Shown: positions 10,006-19,166, counted from the stretch's first letter. The stretch: DNA of 64,000 nt from Bradyrhizobium sp. ISRA464 (GCF_029910095.1 NZ_CP094526.1:3224001-3288000), one strand, 5' to 3'. Notes: generated by a model from the sequence alone, not told the origin. Numbers and translations are program-made.

Positions 10006-10389
10006 GTCGTCCTCCAAGGGTTACGCATTCCCCTTGTCTGCCGCGCGCGGCAGGCCAACCTGCTTCATGTTGAAGCTGAGGGAGCGCCATATAAGGCAGG
10101 CGCTACTTTCAGACTGAGATGCCTGCCGACGGCCTGACCGCTGCCTGTTCCGTCAAACGGCGACGTCGGCCCGTCCCGTCTCAAAGGGCAGCTCCCCCGA
10201 GATTACGCCATGTCCTTTGCTCAAGGAAGAGGGCTCCCCGCGTTGTGATCGCAAACGCGGTGGCAAGGCTCGGTGATCACACGATATTCGCGTAAGCGAG
10301 AGCACTGCGTCGAGATCACACGCTCTGCGCAAAGGATAAGGGCCGCAGAAGGCTTTCGCTTGCCGGGCTGCCATTTGGTGCAAGTCAAG
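10006..10389. other. Intergenic region, no gene seen
   Basis: 384 bp between two minus-strand small genes. Open frames on both strands are present but show no family resemblance or ribosome sites. I see no clear hairpin or repeat. Confidence 0.4.
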
Positions 10390-10608
10390 TCAGGTGTGGG
10401 TGTAGTCACCCGGTTTCAATCCGAGGGCTTTGACAGCCGCTTCGGGAAGCGGCCCCCACGCTTCGACCCTTTCATTCGGGGCCATCATTTCCGCAATAAT
10501 TGCCGTGGCCTTTGCCGCGTCTCCTTCAGCAACGAAGAAGACCGAGCGAACGGGCGGGCCGCCGTCCAACGGCTCAGTTGTTACGAGGACAACCTGACCA
10601 TTTGCCAT
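10390..10608 (-). CDS. Small conserved-looking hypothetical protein
   Basis: 72 residues starting MANGQVVLVTTEPL, containing VRSVFFVAEGDAAKATAIIA and ending EAAVKALGLKPGDYTHT. Composition and residue pattern look like a genuine compact cytosolic alpha/beta protein, not a shadow frame, but I cannot name a family. The ATG at 10608 has only a close GAGGGC upstream, so the start is uncertain. It is divergent from the E1alpha gene, whose start lies 171 bp away. Confidence 0.55.
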   Translation of the reverse strand: MANGQVVLVTTEPLDGGPPVRSVFFVAEGDAAKATAIIAEMMAPNERVEAWGPLPEAAVKALGLKPGDYTHT

Positions 10609-10779
10609 GCCCTCATATATCACTATCGCGGCGCTGTTTCCACGGATCCCATCGATCGATCTCGGCGATCCGGCCGGCGACGTGCGCGCCAAGAGAGAAG
10701 CCGCCACGGTATTGCATCGTGGCGGCTCGAACACCAAATAGTTGAACGTGGGAGGCAGAACCGCTCCAGGAGAGTGAGC

Positions 10780-11877
10780 GTGGCCAGCAAAAGAGCAAAC
10801 GAAGAGCTCCCCGTCATTGCGCGCTTTGAGGTGCGCCGCCGCAACTACCTCGCGCCGGACGGCGCGATGAACCGGCCGCTTCCCGCCTTCGCCAGCGATG
10901 CCAAGCTGCTCGTCGAACTTTACCGTTCGATGGTGCTCTTGCGCCTGTTTGACCGAAAGGCTGTCGCATTGCAGCGCACTGGCCGGCTGGGAACCTATGC
11001 CGTTTCGCTCGGCCAGGAGGCGGTGTCGGTCGGCATCGCGAGTGCGATGCGGGAAGATGATGTTCTGCTGCCCTCTTATCGTGACAATGGCGCGTTGCTC
11101 TGGCGTGGCGTCAAGCTGGAGGAGATCCTGCTGTTCTGGGGCGGCGATGAACGGGGCAATCAATTCTCCGGTCCGGTTCACGATTTCCCGTTCTGCGTTC
11201 CCGTCGGATCACAGGCGCCGCATGCCGCCGGTGTGGCCTATGCCTTGAAGCTGCGCAAGCAGCCGAGCGTGGCCGTCTGCCTGTTTGGCGACGGAGCCAC
11301 TTCGAAAGGCGATGTCTACGAGGCCATGAATTTTGCCGGCGTGCACAAATTGCCGGTCGTATTCGTCGCCACCAACAATCAATGGGCCATATCCGTGCCG
11401 CTGCGGCTGCAGACCGCTTCTGAAACGCTGGCCCAGAAGGCGATCGCTGCCGGGTTCAGCGGCGAGCAAGTGGATGGTTGCGACGTGGTGGCGATGCGCG
11501 CCGCGGCCGAGGAGGCCATTGCCGCTGCCCGCGACGGCAAGGGCCCTCACTTCATCGAAGCGGTCACCTACCGGCTCGGCGATCACACGACGTCAGATGA
11601 TGCATTGCGCTATCGTTCGGCCGAAGAAGTCCAGGCGCATTGGAAGGAAGAGCCGATCGCGCGCCTCAGGTCATATCTTGTCGGTCAGAAGATGTGGACC
11701 AAGGCGGACGAGGAGCAGCTTGCCGCCGAGTGCCATCAGCGCATCGAGGCGGCGGTGGAGCGTTATCTGACGACGCCGCCGCGCCGGCCAGAAACCATGT
11801 TCGACAACCTCTATGCCGATCTGCCCGAGGCGTATGCCGTGCAGCGTCGCGAACTCGCGGGAGAGGACGATGCCTGA
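10780..11877 (+). CDS. 2-oxoacid dehydrogenase E1 component, alpha subunit (PDH-like)
   Basis: Thiamine-diphosphate-dependent decarboxylase subunit that, with E1beta, oxidatively decarboxylates a 2-oxoacid and passes the acyl group to E2. 365 residues. The ThDP motif runs from GDGATSKGDVYEAMNFA (GDG about 170-172) to NN at 199-200. RLGDHTTSDD near residue 270 is the conserved phosphorylation-loop region. Start GTG 10780 is chosen because AGGAGAG at 10768-10774 is well spaced; an in-frame GTG at 10774 overlaps it. First gene of a three-gene operon. The family resemblance is to Bacillus-type PdhA or branched-chain E1alpha; which 2-oxoacid it uses is not settled by sequence. Confidence 0.93.
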   Translation: MASKRANEELPVIARFEVRRRNYLAPDGAMNRPLPAFASDAKLLVELYRSMVLLRLFDRKAVALQRTGRLGTYAVSLGQEAVSVGIASAMREDDVLLPSYRDNGALLWRGVKLEEILLFWGGDERGNQFSGPVHDFPFCVPVGSQAPHAAGVAYALKLRKQPSVAVCLFGDGATSKGDVYEAMNFAGVHKLPVVFVATNNQWAISVPLRLQTASETLAQKAIAAGFSGEQVDGCDVVAMRAAAEEAIAAARDGKGPHFIEAVTYRLGDHTTSDDALRYRSAEEVQAHWKEEPIARLRSYLVGQKMWTKADEEQLAAECHQRIEAAVERYLTTPPRRPETMFDNLYADLPEAYAVQRRELAGEDDA

Positions 11878-12850
11878 AGTGACGTTGGTCGAAGCCATCA
11901 ATCTGGCGCTCGGCCGCGCGATGGCTGATGATCCCGCTGTGGTCGTGCTCGGCGAAGATATCGGTGTCAATGGCGGCGTCTTCCGCGCGACCATCGGCTT
12001 GCAAGAGCGCTTCGGTCCGGAGCGCGTCCTTGATACGCCGCTTGCCGAACTCCTGATCAGCGGTCTCTGCGTCGGCATGGCCGCGCAGGGACTGAAGCCC
12101 GTCGGCGAAATCCAGTTCATGGGATTCATTTATCCCTGTCTCGATCAGCTGGTGAACCACGCATCACGGATGCGTAACCGTACCCAGGGACGGCTTACCT
12201 GTCCGATGGTTCTGCGCACGCCGCATGGTGCCGGCATTCGCGCGCCCGAGCATCATTCCGAAAGCACCGAAGCGATGCTCGCCCACATTCCGGGCCTGCG
12301 TGTCGTCATGCCTTCGTCGCCGGAGCGCGCCTATGGACTTCTCCTCGCCGCGATCCGAGATCCCGATCCGGTGGTGTTCCTGGAGCCGACGCGACTGTAC
12401 CGCGCGGCGAAAGGCGAGGTCGAGGACAACGGCGAAGCCTTGCCGCTGGATCACGCCTTCGTCTTGAGGGAAGGTCGCGACGTCACGCTGATCAGCTGGG
12501 GCGCGATGCTGAGGGAAACGATGGCCGCAGCGGACGCGCTCGCCGATGAGGGGATCGCTGCGGAGGTCGTCGACCTCGCCACGCTCAAGCCCTACGATGA
12601 GGACACCGTGCTCGGATCGGTCGCAAAGACCGGGCGCTGCGTCATCGTGCACGAGGCGGCGCACACCGGCGGATTTGGCGCGGAGATCGCCGCTCTGATC
12701 GCCGAGCGCGGACTATCCTCGCTGCTCGCACCCGTGACCCGCGTTACCGGCTATGACACGATCGTCCCGATGGCCCGCCTTGAGCAACGCTACATGCCGT
12801 CGGTCGGACGCATCGTGACCGCAGCCCGAAAGGCGTGCCAGTACAACTGA
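11870..12850 (+). CDS. 2-oxoacid dehydrogenase E1 component, beta subunit
   Basis: The 326-residue partner of E1alpha. It begins MPEVTLVEAINLALGRAMAD and has VVVLGEDIGVNGGVFRAT (ThDP-binding glutamate region), TPHGAGIRAPEHHSES (active-site histidine region) and a C-terminal transketolase domain with SWGAMLRETMAAAD. The ATG overlaps the end of E1alpha by 8 bp (11870-11877), consistent with one message and coupled translation. Substrate class (pyruvate versus branched-chain) is uncertain. Confidence 0.94.
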   Translation: MPEVTLVEAINLALGRAMADDPAVVVLGEDIGVNGGVFRATIGLQERFGPERVLDTPLAELLISGLCVGMAAQGLKPVGEIQFMGFIYPCLDQLVNHASRMRNRTQGRLTCPMVLRTPHGAGIRAPEHHSESTEAMLAHIPGLRVVMPSSPERAYGLLLAAIRDPDPVVFLEPTRLYRAAKGEVEDNGEALPLDHAFVLREGRDVTLISWGAMLRETMAAADALADEGIAAEVVDLATLKPYDEDTVLGSVAKTGRCVIVHEAAHTGGFGAEIAALIAERGLSSLLAPVTRVTGYDTIVPMARLEQRYMPSVGRIVTAARKACQYN

Positions 12851-12870
12851 ACACTAGCGGACCTTGTGCC

Positions 12871-13971
12871 ATGCGCCAGTTCACGTTGCCGGACCTTGGT
12901 GAAGGTCTTGAAGAAGCGGAAATCGTCACCTGGTACGTCAACGAGGGCGACCACGTCGTGACCGACCAGCCGCTCGTTTCGGTCGAGACCGACAAGGCGG
13001 TGGTCGAGATACCGGCGCCGTCGAACGGACGCATCGCGCGTCTGTTCGGTGCCAAGGGCGATATCGTGAAGGTCGGCGCGCCGCTCGTGGAGTTTGCCGA
13101 AGGCGCCGGGGAGGACACCGGCACGATTGTGGGCGAGCTCGGCACCGGCGAGCAACAGCCGGCGGCAGCAACTCCTTCGACGCCGCCCAGCGCGCAGGGA
13201 GCTCACGTGTTTCCGGCGGTGCGCGCCCTCGCGCGCAAGCTTGACGTCGCGCTCGATCTCGTCGAGGCGACGGGGCCCGGCGGCACCATCACGCGGGCAG
13301 ATGTCGAGAGGGCGGCGAAGCGGATGTCTCACGGCGGACCCGCCGAGCCGCTGCGCGGCTTGCGCCGCGCGATGGCGCAACGCATGGCGGCGGCGCACGC
13401 GGAAATCGTCCCTGCGACGGTCACCGATGAAGCCGACATCGACGACTGGCGACAGGGCGAGGACGTGACAATCCGTCTGGTGCGCGCGATCGCTGCCGCC
13501 TGCAAAGCAGAGCCCGCGCTCAATGCCTGGTATCATTCCGGCTCGGGAGAGCGGCGCCTGATCGAGCGCATCGATCTCGGCATCGCTGTCGACACCGGCG
13601 GCGGCCTGATCGTTCCCGTGCTGCGCAACGTCGCGGAGCGTAGCGTATCGGACCTGCGGGCTGGGCTCGACCGCCTGCGCGCCGACGCAATCGCGCGCGC
13701 CATACCCCCGGAGGAGCTGCGCGGTGCGACGATCACGTTGTCGAATTTCGGAATGATCGGAGGCCGGTTTGCCAATCTCATCATCGTGCCGCCGCAGACG
13801 GCGATCGTCGGCGCCGGGCGGATTTCGGAGCGCGTGGTCGCCCATGGGGGGCAGATTGCAGTTAGACGCACGCTGCCGCTATCGCTCACCTTCGACCATC
13901 GGGTGGTGACGGGCGGCGAAGCGGCCCGTTTCCTGGTTGTCCTCAAATCCGAGCTTGAGCGCATTCCCTGA
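12871..13971 (+). CDS. 2-oxoacid dehydrogenase E2 (dihydrolipoamide acyltransferase)
   Basis: 366 residues with three domains: one lipoyl domain (1-78, lipoyl lysine K42 in ETDKAVVEIPAP), a peripheral subunit-binding domain (about 113-150, PAVRALARKLDVALDL to TRADVERAA), and a catalytic domain (160-366). The catalytic motif reads FDHRVVTGGE, where the family usually has DHRxxDG; the His (343) is present but Thr347 replaces the usual Asp. It lies 20 bp after E1beta. No E3 (lpd) gene follows, so E3 must come from elsewhere. Confidence 0.93.
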   Translation: MRQFTLPDLGEGLEEAEIVTWYVNEGDHVVTDQPLVSVETDKAVVEIPAPSNGRIARLFGAKGDIVKVGAPLVEFAEGAGEDTGTIVGELGTGEQQPAAATPSTPPSAQGAHVFPAVRALARKLDVALDLVEATGPGGTITRADVERAAKRMSHGGPAEPLRGLRRAMAQRMAAAHAEIVPATVTDEADIDDWRQGEDVTIRLVRAIAAACKAEPALNAWYHSGSGERRLIERIDLGIAVDTGGGLIVPVLRNVAERSVSDLRAGLDRLRADAIARAIPPEELRGATITLSNFGMIGGRFANLIIVPPQTAIVGAGRISERVVAHGGQIAVRRTLPLSLTFDHRVVTGGEAARFLVVLKSELERIP

Positions 13972-14055
13972 TTCCAGCCATGCGCCTGTCGACCGGCGGC
14001 ACTTGGCACCGACCGGGTGGCTCGCAACGGGCGCGGGTAGGGTGCCGGTCTTCCG

Positions 14056-14898
14056 CTAGGACTGCGTCTGACTCTGCCACTGCCCGGGACGTCCTGCCTG
14101 GTCGACCTTGACTGCAACCGTGAGCGTCTCGGTGCCGCCGCCATAGCGGGTGCCGCGCACGGGAGCGGCGCCGAGATAGTCGAGGCCGATCGCGACGCGG
14201 GCGTGGGCGTCGGTGGTGCAGATGCCGTTGGCGGCGTCGAAGCCGACCCAACCGAGGTCGGGCACATGAGCTTCCGCCCAGGCGTGGCCGGCCTGCTGGT
14301 TGACCATGCCGTCCGAGCGCAGGAAATGGCCGGAGACGAACCGCGCCGGGACGCCGCCGGCGCGCGCGCAGGCGATGAAGATATGCGCGTAGTCCTGGCA
14401 GACGCCGCGTTTCAGCGCGAACGCCTCCGAGGCCGAGGTGGCGCTGTTGGTCGGGTCCTCGTCGAAGGTCATGTGCTCGTAGATCTGCACCATCAGCGCG
14501 TGCAGGAAGCCGAGCACGTCGCTGCCCGCTTCCGCGCGCAGCTCGCGCACGGATGTCGTCATCGCCGGGTTGAGGTCGGTGAGCGGCGTGGAGCGCAGGA
14601 ACAGGCTCGGCGGAAACCGCTCGTCGGTGCCGCGCAGCACGCCGCCGGTGTCGTGGGTCTCGATCAGACCTTCGCAATGGATCGTGAGGTCGGCGATTGA
14701 GCCGTATGTCAGCACATGGGTGATGTTGCCGAACGCGTCCTCATGGGTGTCCAGCCGGGAGTCAGTGGAGACGTCGATCTGCCAGTCCGCAACATATTGG
14801 CTGTCATGACTGCCTGGCGTCATCCGCAGAATCTGGATCACGGCCGAGGCCGCCGGCTCGTAGCGATAGGTGGTGGTATGGGCTATCCGCAGGCGCAT
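14056..14898 (-). CDS. Transglutaminase-like protein of the Anbu-associated set
   Basis: 280 residues of the transglutaminase-like superfamily with an N-terminal beta domain (starts MRLRIAHTTTYRYEPAASAV). The catalytic triad is visible: Cys167 in KRGVCQDYAH, His205 in AGHAWAEAHVP, Asp221 in GFDAANG. Cytosolic; no signal peptide. It is the third gene of a minus-strand run ATP-grasp, alpha-E, transglutaminase that in many bacteria continues directly into Anbu. A role in making or breaking peptide-like amide bonds, perhaps of a tag, has been proposed for such sets; the substrate is unknown. Confidence 0.93.
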   Translation of the reverse strand: MRLRIAHTTTYRYEPAASAVIQILRMTPGSHDSQYVADWQIDVSTDSRLDTHEDAFGNITHVLTYGSIADLTIHCEGLIETHDTGGVLRGTDERFPPSLFLRSTPLTDLNPAMTTSVRELRAEAGSDVLGFLHALMVQIYEHMTFDEDPTNSATSASEAFALKRGVCQDYAHIFIACARAGGVPARFVSGHFLRSDGMVNQQAGHAWAEAHVPDLGWVGFDAANGICTTDAHARVAIGLDYLGAAPVRGTRYGGGTETLTVAVKVDQAGRPGQWQSQTQS

Positions 14899-14937
14899 GG
14901 CACCGGTCCCGAAATGCTTGGAGCAGCGAAGCTGGCG

Positions 14938-15882
14938 CTAGATCAAATACTGCTTGGTGACGATCTCACCCAGCCGCGAGTTATCCGCGATGAACTCCTG
15001 GATGAACTCGTGCACGCCGTGCTGGAAGATATCGTCCATATGGCTGTGTTCAAGCCGGTTTCTGATGCCGCGAGCGTGGCGCTGGGCGGCGCCCTGGCGG
15101 CCATAGGCAACGCCGATCTGGTCCAGATTGCGCACCAGATTGCTGTAGCAACTGGCCAGCGACCGCGGCAGCGTGTCATTGAGGATCAGGAGATCGGCGA
15201 TCAGCCAGGGTTTGAGGGTTTCGCGGTAGACCCAGTGATAGGCCGTCAGCGCCGAGACCGAGCGCAGGATCGAGGTCCACTGGTAATAATCCAAGGGGCC
15301 GCCGACATGCTCCTCCTCGGGCAGCAGCACATGGTATTTCACGTCGAGAATGCGCGCGGTGTTGTCGGCGCGCTCGAGATGCACCCCGAGCCGCGAGAAC
15401 CAGTAGGCGTCGTTTCGCAGCATGGTGCGGTAGGCCGAGCCGTCGAAGCGCAGCGAGGTCTCCTGCACAAAGCGCAGGAATTTGGCCAGTTCCTCGCGAT
15501 TGGCGGGGCCCTTGCTCCAGACCGCCTGCAGCTCGATCCAGGCCGAGTTGATGGTGTCCCACATCTCCGACGTCAGCGCAGTGCGCACGGAGCGGGAGTT
15601 GAGCCGGGCCGCCTCGATGCAGTTCTTGATTGAGGACGGGTTTTCCGGCGAGAAGGAAAGATACTCGACGACGTTCTGCTCGTTGGCTTCCTGGTAGTGA
15701 TCATAGAAGCTCGCACCGACGCCGGCGGTGAGCAGCGCGGAGTCCCATTCATTGGTCTTGCCGATATAGGCTGCGGGCAGGGCGGTGACGCGCAGCGTCG
15801 CATCGATCGTGCGCGCGAGATATTCGGCGCGTTCGACATAGCGGGCCAACCAGAACAGGTTTTCGGCGGTGCGCGACAGCAT
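14938..15882 (-). CDS. Alpha-E domain protein (Anbu-associated)
   Basis: 314 residues, almost wholly alpha-helical. MLSRTAENLFWLARYVERAEYLART is the signature start of the alpha-E family (COG2307); this fixes the start at ATG 15882 rather than at upstream in-frame codons. No catalytic motif is recognisable; biochemical role unknown. It lies between the ATP-grasp and transglutaminase-like genes, 39 bp before the latter, so all three probably share one transcript. Confidence 0.93.
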   Translation of the reverse strand: MLSRTAENLFWLARYVERAEYLARTIDATLRVTALPAAYIGKTNEWDSALLTAGVGASFYDHYQEANEQNVVEYLSFSPENPSSIKNCIEAARLNSRSVRTALTSEMWDTINSAWIELQAVWSKGPANREELAKFLRFVQETSLRFDGSAYRTMLRNDAYWFSRLGVHLERADNTARILDVKYHVLLPEEEHVGGPLDYYQWTSILRSVSALTAYHWVYRETLKPWLIADLLILNDTLPRSLASCYSNLVRNLDQIGVAYGRQGAAQRHARGIRNRLEHSHMDDIFQHGVHEFIQEFIADNSRLGEIVTKQYLI

Positions 15883-15918
15883 CGAGAAATCCTCACAAGA
15901 CGCCAAGCAATTTGAGTT

Positions 15919-16033
15919 CACCTCCTCCCGAAAGGGGGAGGTCGACGCGTAGCGTCGGGTGGGGGTCTTCTCTCCATGCAGCGCAAGCGGCCGGCCTCCA
16001 CCCCGACCCTCCCCCTTGCAGGGGGAGGGAGGG
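15919..16033. repeat. Intergenic palindromic repeat (CCTCCC...GGGAGG family)
   Basis: Contains a small hairpin CCTCCCGAAAGGGGGAGG, then GTCGACGCGTAGCGTCGGGTGGGGG, which pairs with CCACCCCGACCCTCCCCC further on. A related copy lies at 18993-19166. It separates the alpha-E gene from the ATP-grasp gene within one apparent operon, so it would be transcribed. Confidence 0.75.
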
Positions 16034-16058
16034 TTTCCGCTGCGCGTTGGGCTTCAAA

Positions 16059-17477
16059 TCACTCACTCAGTATCCAGGTGTCCTTGGTGCCGCCGCCCTG
16101 GCTCGAATTGACCACGAGCGAGCCTTCCTTCAGCGCGACGCGGGTCAGCCCGCCCGGCACGATGGTGGTGTGGCTGCTGCCGGTCAGCACGAACGGCCTG
16201 AGGTCGACATGGCGGGGCGCGAGGCCCTTGTCGGTGCAGGTCGGGCAGGTGGATAGCGCCAGCGTCGGCTGGGCAATGAAGCCTTCGGGCTCGCGCTTGA
16301 GCTTGTCGCGGAATGCCTCGATGGTCGCTTTGGTGGCGGCCGGGCCGATCAGCATGCCGTAGCCGCCGGAGCCGTGCACCTCCTTGACGACGAGATCGGC
16401 GAGGTTGTCGAGCACGTAGGACAGATCCTGCGGTTCGCGGCAGCGCCAGGTCTGCACGTTCTTCAGGATCGGCTCCTCGCTGAGATAGAATTTCACGATA
16501 TCGGGCATGTAGGAGTAGATCGCCTTGTCGTCGGCGATGCCGGTGCCGACCGCGTTGGCGAGCGTGATGTTGCCGGCTGCATAGGCCGACATCAGCCCGG
16601 GCACGCCGAGCGCCGAATCCGGGCGGAAGGTGAGGGGATCGAGGAAATCGTCATCGACGCGGCGATAGATCACATCGACCCGCTTCAGCCCCTCGGTGGT
16701 ACGCATGAAGACCTCATCGTTCTTGACGATGAGGTCGCGGCCCTCGACCAGCTCGATGCCGAGCTTGTCGGCGAGGAAGGAGTGCTCGTAATAAGCCGAG
16801 TTGTAGACGCCCGGCGTCATCAGCGCGACCGTTGGTTCGGCGGAAGCGCTGTGCGGCGCTACCGAGCGCAGCGCCGACAGCAATTCATCCGGATAGCGTT
16901 CCACCGGCGCGACACGGTGCCGCGCGAACAGGTCCGGAAACAGCCGCATCATGATCTCGCGGTTTTCCAGCATGTAGGACACGCCGGACGGCGTGCGTGC
17001 ATTGTCCTCCAGCACGATGAAGTTTTCCGGATCGGTGCGGATGATGTCGATGCCGGCGATGTGGACGTAGACGTCGTGCGGCACGTCCTGGCCGTTCATC
17101 TCCGGCCGAAACACCGGGTTCTGGAAGATCAGGTCTTCGGGGACGACGTTGGCGCGCAGGATGTCACGGCCGTGATAGATGTCCCTGAGGAACATGTTGA
17201 GCGCGAGCACGCGCTGCTTGAGGCCCTTTTCCAGCAGCGTCCATTCGTTCGCCGACATGATGCGCGGGATCACGTCGAAGGGGATCAGCCGCTCCTGGGC
17301 TTCGGCATCGCCATAGACCGCGAAGGTGATACCGATCCGGCGGAACAGGAGCTCCGCTTCCTGGCGTCGATATTCGAGCGCGTCTGGCGGGGTCTCTTTG
17401 AGCCAGCGGGAGAGCTCCTGGTAGGCCGGGCGGATGTCCTCGCCGAGACCGTTCATCTCATCGAACGCAACTGCCAT
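16059..17477 (-). CDS. Circularly permuted type 2 ATP-grasp protein (Anbu-associated)
   Basis: 472 residues of the permuted ATP-grasp family (COG2308), predicted to form amide bonds using ATP. Conserved stretches: NMFLRDIYHGRDILRANVVP, FIVLEDNARTPSGVSYMLENR, MTPGVYNSAYYEHSFLA, VIYRRVDDDFLDPL, GLMSAYAAGNITLANAVGTG, and near the end RPFVLTG with SSQGGGTKDTW. Start MAVAFDEMNGLGED (17477) matches the family; the open frame upstream is not family-like. First gene of the minus-strand run with alpha-E and transglutaminase. Together with Anbu this set may build and trim a peptide-like modification, but that is inference. Confidence 0.94.
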   Translation of the reverse strand: MAVAFDEMNGLGEDIRPAYQELSRWLKETPPDALEYRRQEAELLFRRIGITFAVYGDAEAQERLIPFDVIPRIMSANEWTLLEKGLKQRVLALNMFLRDIYHGRDILRANVVPEDLIFQNPVFRPEMNGQDVPHDVYVHIAGIDIIRTDPENFIVLEDNARTPSGVSYMLENREIMMRLFPDLFARHRVAPVERYPDELLSALRSVAPHSASAEPTVALMTPGVYNSAYYEHSFLADKLGIELVEGRDLIVKNDEVFMRTTEGLKRVDVIYRRVDDDFLDPLTFRPDSALGVPGLMSAYAAGNITLANAVGTGIADDKAIYSYMPDIVKFYLSEEPILKNVQTWRCREPQDLSYVLDNLADLVVKEVHGSGGYGMLIGPAATKATIEAFRDKLKREPEGFIAQPTLALSTCPTCTDKGLAPRHVDLRPFVLTGSSHTTIVPGGLTRVALKEGSLVVNSSQGGGTKDTWILSE

Positions 17478-17700
17478 AAAGCCTGCCGCCCTCCGAAGCC
17501 GTGTGACACAGTGCATGACTTGATGGGATGGTAGCAAGGGGCGGGCCAGCGCTATATGCATTGGCTTGCGGCATTTGCCGGGGATGACCCGGCGGGCTGC
17601 CTGAAAAACCGGCGGAGATCTGCTTATTTCGACGGCAAAACCCCGTGACATCAAGGCGTTGGATCGGCAATGTCAGGGGACCAAGTTAAGGAATGAGATC

Positions 17701-18456
17701 ATGAGCGAGATCGTCACGGCAGGACTTCTGGTGATCGGCGACGAGATCCTGTCCGGCCGGACCAAGGACAAGAATATTGGCTTCATCGCCGAGTACCTAA
17801 CCAACATCGGCATCGACTTGAAGGAAGTGCGCGTCGTCGCCGACGAGGAGGCCGACATCGTCTCTGCTCTTGATGCGCTGCGGCATAGGTACACCTACGT
17901 GTTTACCACCGGCGGCATTGGGCCGACCCATGACGACATTACCGCCGACAGCGTGGCGAAGGCGTTCGGTGTCGATATCCACCATCATCCGGAGGTGGTG
18001 GCGCGGTTCAGGGAGCGCTGGAGCGGGCAGGATCTGAACGAGGCCCGGCTCAGGATGGCCCGCGTGCCCGACGGCGCCGAGCTGATCCAGAGCGCGACGA
18101 TTCTGGCGCCTGGCTTCAAGCTCGGCAATGTCATCGTGATGGCCGGCATCCCGACGATCATGCAGGCGATGATGGACATCGTGGCGCCCACCCTGAAGTC
18201 CGGCGTGCGCATGCTGTCGGATTCGGTGCGGGCCGACGCGCGGGAGGGCGACATCGGCGGCCCGCTGCGGGCGATCGCGGAGGCACATCCCGACACGATC
18301 ATCGGCAGCTATCCGTTCCAGGACGAGAACAAGAAGCCGAACACCAATCTGGTGGTGCGCTCGCGCGATCCGGAAAAGCTTGCGGCGGCGATGGGCGCCG
18401 TAAAAGAGATGTTGAAGCAGGTACAGGCTGCGCAGAGGAAGCCAGCGGCGGGTTGA
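17701..18456 (+). CDS. CinA-like MoCF-domain protein (competence/damage-inducible family)
   Basis: 251 residues. The MoCF/CinA N-terminal fold is marked by GLLVIGDEILSGRTKDKNIGFIAEYL and TTGGIGPTHDDITADSVAKAFG. It lacks the C-terminal CinA nicotinamide-nucleotide amidase domain, so it is the short form common in alphaproteobacteria. ADP-ribose pyrophosphatase activity is known for the CinA N-domain; here it is only possible. It lies 6 bp before gpt on the same strand, so they are co-transcribed. Confidence 0.92.
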   Translation: MSEIVTAGLLVIGDEILSGRTKDKNIGFIAEYLTNIGIDLKEVRVVADEEADIVSALDALRHRYTYVFTTGGIGPTHDDITADSVAKAFGVDIHHHPEVVARFRERWSGQDLNEARLRMARVPDGAELIQSATILAPGFKLGNVIVMAGIPTIMQAMMDIVAPTLKSGVRMLSDSVRADAREGDIGGPLRAIAEAHPDTIIGSYPFQDENKKPNTNLVVRSRDPEKLAAAMGAVKEMLKQVQAAQRKPAAG

Positions 18457-18462
18457 TACGAC

Positions 18463-18990
18463 ATGGTTGAGAAGAATTCGGAATCAAGCGCGCAGGAACG
18501 GGCCGGCAGGCCGTTTCCGGTCTCGTGGGATCAATTCCACCGGGATTGCCGGGCATTGACCTGGCGGCTCAACGAGGTCGGGCCGTTTCACGCGGTGATC
18601 GCGATCACCCGCGGCGGCCTGGTGCCGGCGGCGATCGTGGCGCGCGAACTCGGCTTGCGCGTCATCGACACCGTCTGCGTGGCGAGCTACGACCACGACA
18701 AGCAGGGCGACCTGCAAGTGCTCAAGGGTATATCGGAGCTGACCGCGAAGCTCGGCGGCGGAACTGGCAAGGGACTCCTGATCGTCGACGACCTCGTCGA
18801 CACCGGCAAGACCGGCAAGCTGGTGCGCGAGCTGCTGCCGGACGCACATTTCGCGACCGTCTACGCCAAGCCGAAGGGACGGCCGCTGGTCGACACCTTC
18901 ATCACCGAGGTGTCGCAGGACACCTGGATCTTCTTTCCCTGGGATACCGCGCTGTCGTTCCAGCCGCCGATCCGCGACGGCGCGGCGTAG
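18463..18990 (+). CDS. gpt: Xanthine(-guanine) phosphoribosyltransferase
   Basis: 175 residues. Purine salvage: it transfers ribose-5-phosphate from PRPP to xanthine or guanine. [20 protein letters not shown] is the N-terminal PRT region and [15 protein letters not shown] the PRPP-binding loop; WIFFPWD near the end is typical of the XGPRT group. Immediately downstream of the CinA-like gene. Confidence 0.92.
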   Translation: MVEKNSESSAQERAGRPFPVSWDQFHRDCRALTWRLNEVGPFHAVIAITRGGLVPAAIVARELGLRVIDTVCVASYDHDKQGDLQVLKGISELTAKLGGGTGKGLLIVDDLVDTGKTGKLVRELLPDAHFATVYAKPKGRPLVDTFITEVSQDTWIFFPWDTALSFQPPIRDGAA

Positions 18991-18992
18991 AG

Positions 18993-19166
18993 TCACCTCG
19001 CCCCGCTTGCGGGGAGAGGTCGGATCACATCGCACGATGCGATCCGGGTGAAGGGGGACTCACCGCGGGTTTGTCTCTCACCGTATTTGTGGAAACCGCC
19101 CCTCACCCCGACCCTCTCAGAGCGAGCTGTGCTCGTCTCGACCCCGCAAGGGCGGGGAGAGGGAGG
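18993..19166. repeat. Intergenic palindromic repeat, relative of the 15919 element
   Basis: Two nested dyads: CCCCGCTTGCGGGG near the start, ATCGCATCGTGCGATG-like pairing at 19029-19048, and a distal CCCCGCAAGGGCGGGGAGAG. The outer CTCACCCCGACCCTCTC pairs with GAGAGGTCGG...GGGTGAAGG. Same architecture as 15919-16033. Confidence 0.7.

Noticed and set aside
10153..10383. 76-codon minus-strand open frame between the GYD gene and the small hypothetical gene
   Set aside because: Cys/Arg-rich, no ribosome site and no plausible fold pattern.
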